This document shows, piece after piece, positions 5,637-5,677 of a DNA stretch of 5,677 nt (its first letter is position 1; each line of letters opens with the position of its first letter). The translations under genes were made by a program, and so were the position numbers. The stretch covers positions 1 through 5,677 of the forward strand of contig JAQXFT010000143.1 in the NCBI GenBank assembly GCA_029005335.1, given 5' to 3'. Source of the DNA: Oscillospiraceae bacterium. Its GTDB lineage: Bacteria; Bacillota; Clostridia; Oscillospirales; Ruminococcaceae. Under the pieces are notes generated by a model. That model was not told where the DNA came from and made no database searches. It saw only the letters and a program-made list of their open reading frames with translations.

Positions 5637-5677
5637 GGCTTTACACTTCCGATTATTTCACGCACGGATTTTATATT
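5630..5677 (-). CDS. Probable C-terminal tail of an upstream gene (partial)
   Basis: On the minus strand one frame stays open from the window edge and ends in TAA at 5632-5630, reading NIKSVREIIGSVKPW. The other two minus frames are closed by stops within the first few codons. The composition looks like coding sequence, and a 7-bp overlap with the phosphatase start is typical of the tight junctions in this region. Fifteen codons are too few to name the protein. Confidence 0.4.
   Translation of the reverse strand, partial: NIKSVREIIGSVKPW

Overview
The window looks like ordinary chromosome from an AT-rich, low-GC Gram-positive anaerobe, most likely a clostridial lineage such as Ruminococcaceae/Oscillospiraceae. 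The reasons are AT-rich codon use with many ATA and TAT codons, strong AGGAGG/GGAGGTG ribosome binding sites, and an MBL-fold hydrolase next to a HemZ-type radical SAM gene, a pairing known from clostridia. The taxonomic placement is inference; there is no rRNA marker here.

Layout from left to right. (1) Positions 1-604 are the right-hand part of an IS5-family (IS427-like) insertion sequence. Its transposase is read on the plus strand and needs a -1 frameshift at an A7 run; a likely right terminal repeat follows its stop codon. (2) Positions 605-880 hold no gene: a 10-bp tandem duplication directly after the IS end and two weak inverted repeats. (3) Positions 881-4286 are a compact minus-strand operon, transcribed MBL-fold hydrolase, then hemZ-like, then rlmD-like, with overlapping junctions (4 bp and 34 bp). 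(4) Positions 4287-4353 are a short divergent control region with candidate promoters for both directions that appear to overlap. (5) Positions 4354-4527 encode a 57-residue predicted membrane-anchored protein on the plus strand, starting at GTG. (6) A strong GC-rich hairpin at 4531-4554 separates it from a second, convergent minus-strand operon. (7) Positions 4553-5636 carry a histidine phosphatase gene followed by ruvX/yqgF, and the last bases of the window look like the tail of one more upstream gene.

Functionally the window joins housekeeping genes: 23S rRNA m5U methylation (RlmD), a radical SAM enzyme of the coproporphyrinogen dehydrogenase family (HemZ), a glyoxalase II-like metallohydrolase, a histidine phosphatase and the RuvX/YqgF nuclease-fold protein. 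I see no defence system, CRISPR array, toxin-antitoxin pair or biosynthetic cluster. The less ordinary items are the transposase frameshift site, the unrecognised 57-residue protein, and the tight promoter and ribosome-binding-site overlap between it and the MBL operon.
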